The position numbers and the translations under genes were made by a program. 61,781 bases of DNA from positions 1 to 61,781 of the IMG/VR virus record IMGVR_UViG_3300038962_000198, one strand, 5' to 3'. The DNA is from a virus. Below, piece by piece: positions 59,810-61,781 of this stretch (within the stretch, counting starts at the first letter, position 1; each line of letters opens with the position of its first letter). The notes beneath the pieces are model-generated. The model worked only from the letters and a program-made list of their open reading frames with translations, did not search any database and was not told the DNA's origin.

Positions 59810-60754
59810 TTAATAATTTTTACACTTATCTATATCGTCCTGTGATAAAAGGTTATAAAAGCTACTCATTTCTCTAACCCCCTCTTCTAGTCCAATTCTA
59901 CATCTGTAACCAAGATTGTATAATTTTTGACTACTTACAATATAGTCTCGTTTATCAGGATCTGTTTGAGACGTGTCAATACTATATGTGGCTTTTAAAA
60001 GATGGCAGATATTGTAGACTAATTGCATCTTAGTCATATTAAGCTTATCGTTACCTAAGTTATACACATTGCCATATACCTCATCAGGCTCATCGTAGTT
60101 AATAATGAATAAAAATGCTGCTACAATATCCTTAATATGTATATAATTCCTTCTAAATTGACCATCGAAGATCTTAATCTCACCGTCATCCTTAGCTATC
60201 TTGACTAAGTTGTTAATTAGTAAATCGGTTCTGGGGCGATAAGACCAACCAAATACTGTTGCAAGTCTAAAACATATAGCTTTGTCGTATGAATTAATTA
60301 GTATGTCTTCGCTATTCTGTTTGGTTTGTGCATATAAAGAAATTGGTTTCGATGGAGTTTCTTCAGTGCATATTTCTTCTCCAGTGCTTCCATATCCAGA
60401 ATTGGTATTTGGATACATTACTACTTGATTATTTAAATAATTTAATAATTTATTAAACCATCTATAGTTTGTTTCGATTGCCAACTCTTTATTTTGTTCA
60501 CATAATGGCGCCCCAACCAATGCGGCTAAAGGAATTATAATATCTGCTTTATCTAATTCGTTAATTAAATTGTCGGACCAGTCATTAATATCCTCTCGAT
60601 AGAACTTTACTCTTTTGTGGGTTAGTGGTTTTCCCACCAAGGTTCCTTGGTCATACAACAAATTATCAAATACAGCCACTTCGGCTATGTCTGTTAGTTG
60701 TGCTATTAAGCTAGAACCTATATAGCCTGCACCTCCAGTTATTAATATGTTCAT
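59810..60754 (-). CDS. NAD-dependent sugar epimerase/dehydratase
   Basis: 314 residues from ATG 60754, behind GGAAGG. ILITGGAGYIGSS is the Rossmann GxxGxxG; MYPNTNSGYG and the YAQTKQNSE segment give the catalytic Ser and Y-x-x-x-K; later FRLATVFGWSYRPR and the RRNYIHIKDI segment are typical. A member of the extended SDR group that changes nucleotide-sugars. Lies 14 bases after the WavE-like gene. Confidence 0.88.
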   Translation of the reverse strand: MNILITGGAGYIGSSLIAQLTDIAEVAVFDNLLYDQGTLVGKPLTHKRVKFYREDINDWSDNLINELDKADIIIPLAALVGAPLCEQNKELAIETNYRWFNKLLNYLNNQVVMYPNTNSGYGSTGEEICTEETPSKPISLYAQTKQNSEDILINSYDKAICFRLATVFGWSYRPRTDLLINNLVKIAKDDGEIKIFDGQFRRNYIHIKDIVAAFLFIINYDEPDEVYGNVYNLGNDKLNMTKMQLVYNICHLLKATYSIDTSQTDPDKRDYIVSSQKLYNLGYRCRIGLEEGVREMSSFYNLLSQDDIDKCKNY

Positions 60755-60768
60755 GTTGACCTTCCACT

Positions 60769-61674
60769 TCAAGATATAAAATTTTTATCATCATAAGCTC
60801 TTGTATAATTAGTATAGTCATATTTTAGACTAACTAGATCTATATCGTTTTCCTTAAGTAGCGATAAAAAGAAATTGAATTGATTTTTTAAGTTGGATTT
60901 GGTATTGTCGATAGGCAAGTGCCTTTTCATCATGTAGTTAAACATAAACTTATATTCCGCTGGAACCGTAACTGGTTCAGCTGAAGGATTGTTAGGGTCT
61001 TCATCATAATCATAATAATCTATAACATCATCTACGGGTCCGATAGTACAAATATCACTAATGTACATTCTAGTTAGGTTGTTCTCATTTTGAATTGAAT
61101 TATGTGCAGCTATCTCCAATAAATACTGGTTAATATTTTCAAACGGTTTTGTGAAATTTGTGAATGGATAGTCTTTTTGGTATAGAAAGCCAAGTCTGGA
61201 ATAATCCACTAAGTTTAAAAACTTATCCAAAGGGGAAAATACTAAATCAGACCTTATTTTAAGACAGTACTTAGCTCCCAGAGATTTCGCATACTCTAAT
61301 CCAATTTTTGTTGAGCGAGCCTGAAGGTTTATGTTACCAAATCCTGAATTTATCGGTTTCTTAGAGACTACAGGATTGATATGGCTTTCGTATATTAGAC
61401 TCATAGCTCTTAAGCTAATGTCATCATCTAACGACCAGACTATATTCTTGTAGCCTTTATAATTATTTAGGATTTCGGCAATGTGATTGGTGTGCCCCTG
61501 TATTACAACAAATAAATCATCATCGAAAGAATTTTTTTTAATGCAGTTTTCACACTCACACCCACCCTTTTTCTCTTGCTGCCAATAACTAATAGGTGTA
61601 TTATTACTTTCAGGATTAAGTAATCTCGTTTGTTCACTGAAGGCGTTTTCAACTCCACTTGAATAAGAATTCAT
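60769..61674 (-). CDS. WavE-like LPS synthesis protein
   Basis: 301 residues. FVVIQGHTNHI, a VSKKPINSGFGNINLQ segment and STKIGLEYAKSLGAKYCLKI with RSDLVF match the WavE group of putative LPS glycosyltransferases, where the RSD/RTD is taken as the metal-binding motif. N-terminal Cys (CECENC, about 38-43) are unusual. It overlaps the upstream gene by one base (TAATG). Confidence 0.72.
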   Translation of the reverse strand: MNSYSSGVENAFSEQTRLLNPESNNTPISYWQQEKKGGCECENCIKKNSFDDDLFVVIQGHTNHIAEILNNYKGYKNIVWSLDDDISLRAMSLIYESHINPVVSKKPINSGFGNINLQARSTKIGLEYAKSLGAKYCLKIRSDLVFSPLDKFLNLVDYSRLGFLYQKDYPFTNFTKPFENINQYLLEIAAHNSIQNENNLTRMYISDICTIGPVDDVIDYYDYDEDPNNPSAEPVTVPAEYKFMFNYMMKRHLPIDNTKSNLKNQFNFFLSLLKENDIDLVSLKYDYTNYTRAYDDKNFIS

Positions 61675-61781
61675 TACTTGTCTCCGAAGGGGTTTATAAA
61701 TTCAATTCCACGTTCTTGTAGATCATCACACTTAGATATAATCTCGTCCGCAAAATTCCAGCTTAAAAGCAATACATAGCT
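61674..61781 (-). CDS. C-methyltransferase-like protein, C-terminal end only
   Basis: The reading frame is open from the right window edge; 35 residues are visible, ending INPFGDK. The segment LLLSWNFADEIIS, then a RGIEFINP-type end, matches the C-terminal domain of SAM-dependent C-methyltransferases acting on NDP-deoxysugars, where a WNFADEI turn is common. The name rests on a short stretch. It fits the sugar locus it belongs to. Confidence 0.5.
   Translation of the reverse strand, partial: SYVLLLSWNFADEIISKCDDLQERGIEFINPFGDK

Overview
The window is a piece of a large, visibly AT-rich double-stranded DNA tailed-phage genome (or a prophage or metagenomic viral contig). It carries tail and baseplate genes, a nearly complete replication and nucleotide-metabolism set, phage-type short overlaps between genes (ATGA, and an 8-nt ATGNNTAA form), and almost no non-coding DNA. 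No capsid, portal or terminase gene is in view, so the genome extends beyond both edges; both edge genes are cut. The host is not proven. A full-length Tat-secreted DUF1501 protein, a family abundant in Planctomycetota and relatives, makes a planctomycete-type host the best guess. A B12-dependent ribonucleotide reductase and heptose/LPS-type sugar genes fit an environmental Gram-negative-like host.

Layout. Bases 1-13007 are transcribed rightward: the C-terminal part of a probable tape measure protein, a distal tail-like protein, a 1461-residue hub/spike-like protein, a 1139-residue Cys-rich virion protein with an N-terminal metzincin protease, an assembly-like protein, a PhoH-family ATPase and a small protein. 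From 13004 to the right edge every gene is leftward. Read in transcription order from the right edge, this strand holds: a sugar locus (C-methyltransferase, WavE-like protein, NAD-dependent epimerase, HddA-like kinase, nucleotidylyltransferase); a block with a membrane-anchored trypsin-like protease, DUF1501 and a fibre-like protein; SSB, a glycosyltransferase, dUTPase, ThyA, ClpP; a papain-like hydrolase with a membrane coiled-coil protein; dCMP deaminase and class II RNR; RecA, a secreted serine protease, a Vsr-like nuclease; a hemolysin III-family membrane protein, DnaB, DnaG, dNMP kinase, HAD phosphatase and a Cas4/RecB-like nuclease.

Next comes a 269-base non-coding gap (30887-31155) with three tandem copies of a pseudoknotted RNA motif on the minus strand. 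The last copy ends in a T-run directly before the ribosome binding site of the next gene. That gene heads the DNA polymerase operon: a PD-(D/E)XK nuclease, the PHP/palm half of DNA polymerase III alpha, a DnaQ-type exonuclease, the other half of alpha, and a sigma factor. A glycosyltransferase cluster, a Vsr-like nuclease, a DnaJ-like protein, a small membrane protein, an actin/Hsp70-fold ATPase and a lysine-dehydrogenase-like enzyme follow, meeting the rightward genes tail to tail at 13004-13007.

Together the genes describe a phage that makes much of its own replisome (split alpha, proofreading exonuclease, helicase, primase, SSB, RecA), its own dNTP supply, a sigma factor for redirecting transcription, and an extensive sugar-activation and transfer capacity, probably for decorating virion or host-surface glycans. 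The most unusual points are the tandem RNA motif, the split polymerase, and host-like accessory genes (DUF1501, lysine dehydrogenase-like, hemolysin III-like, J-domain plus Hsp70/actin-like pair).
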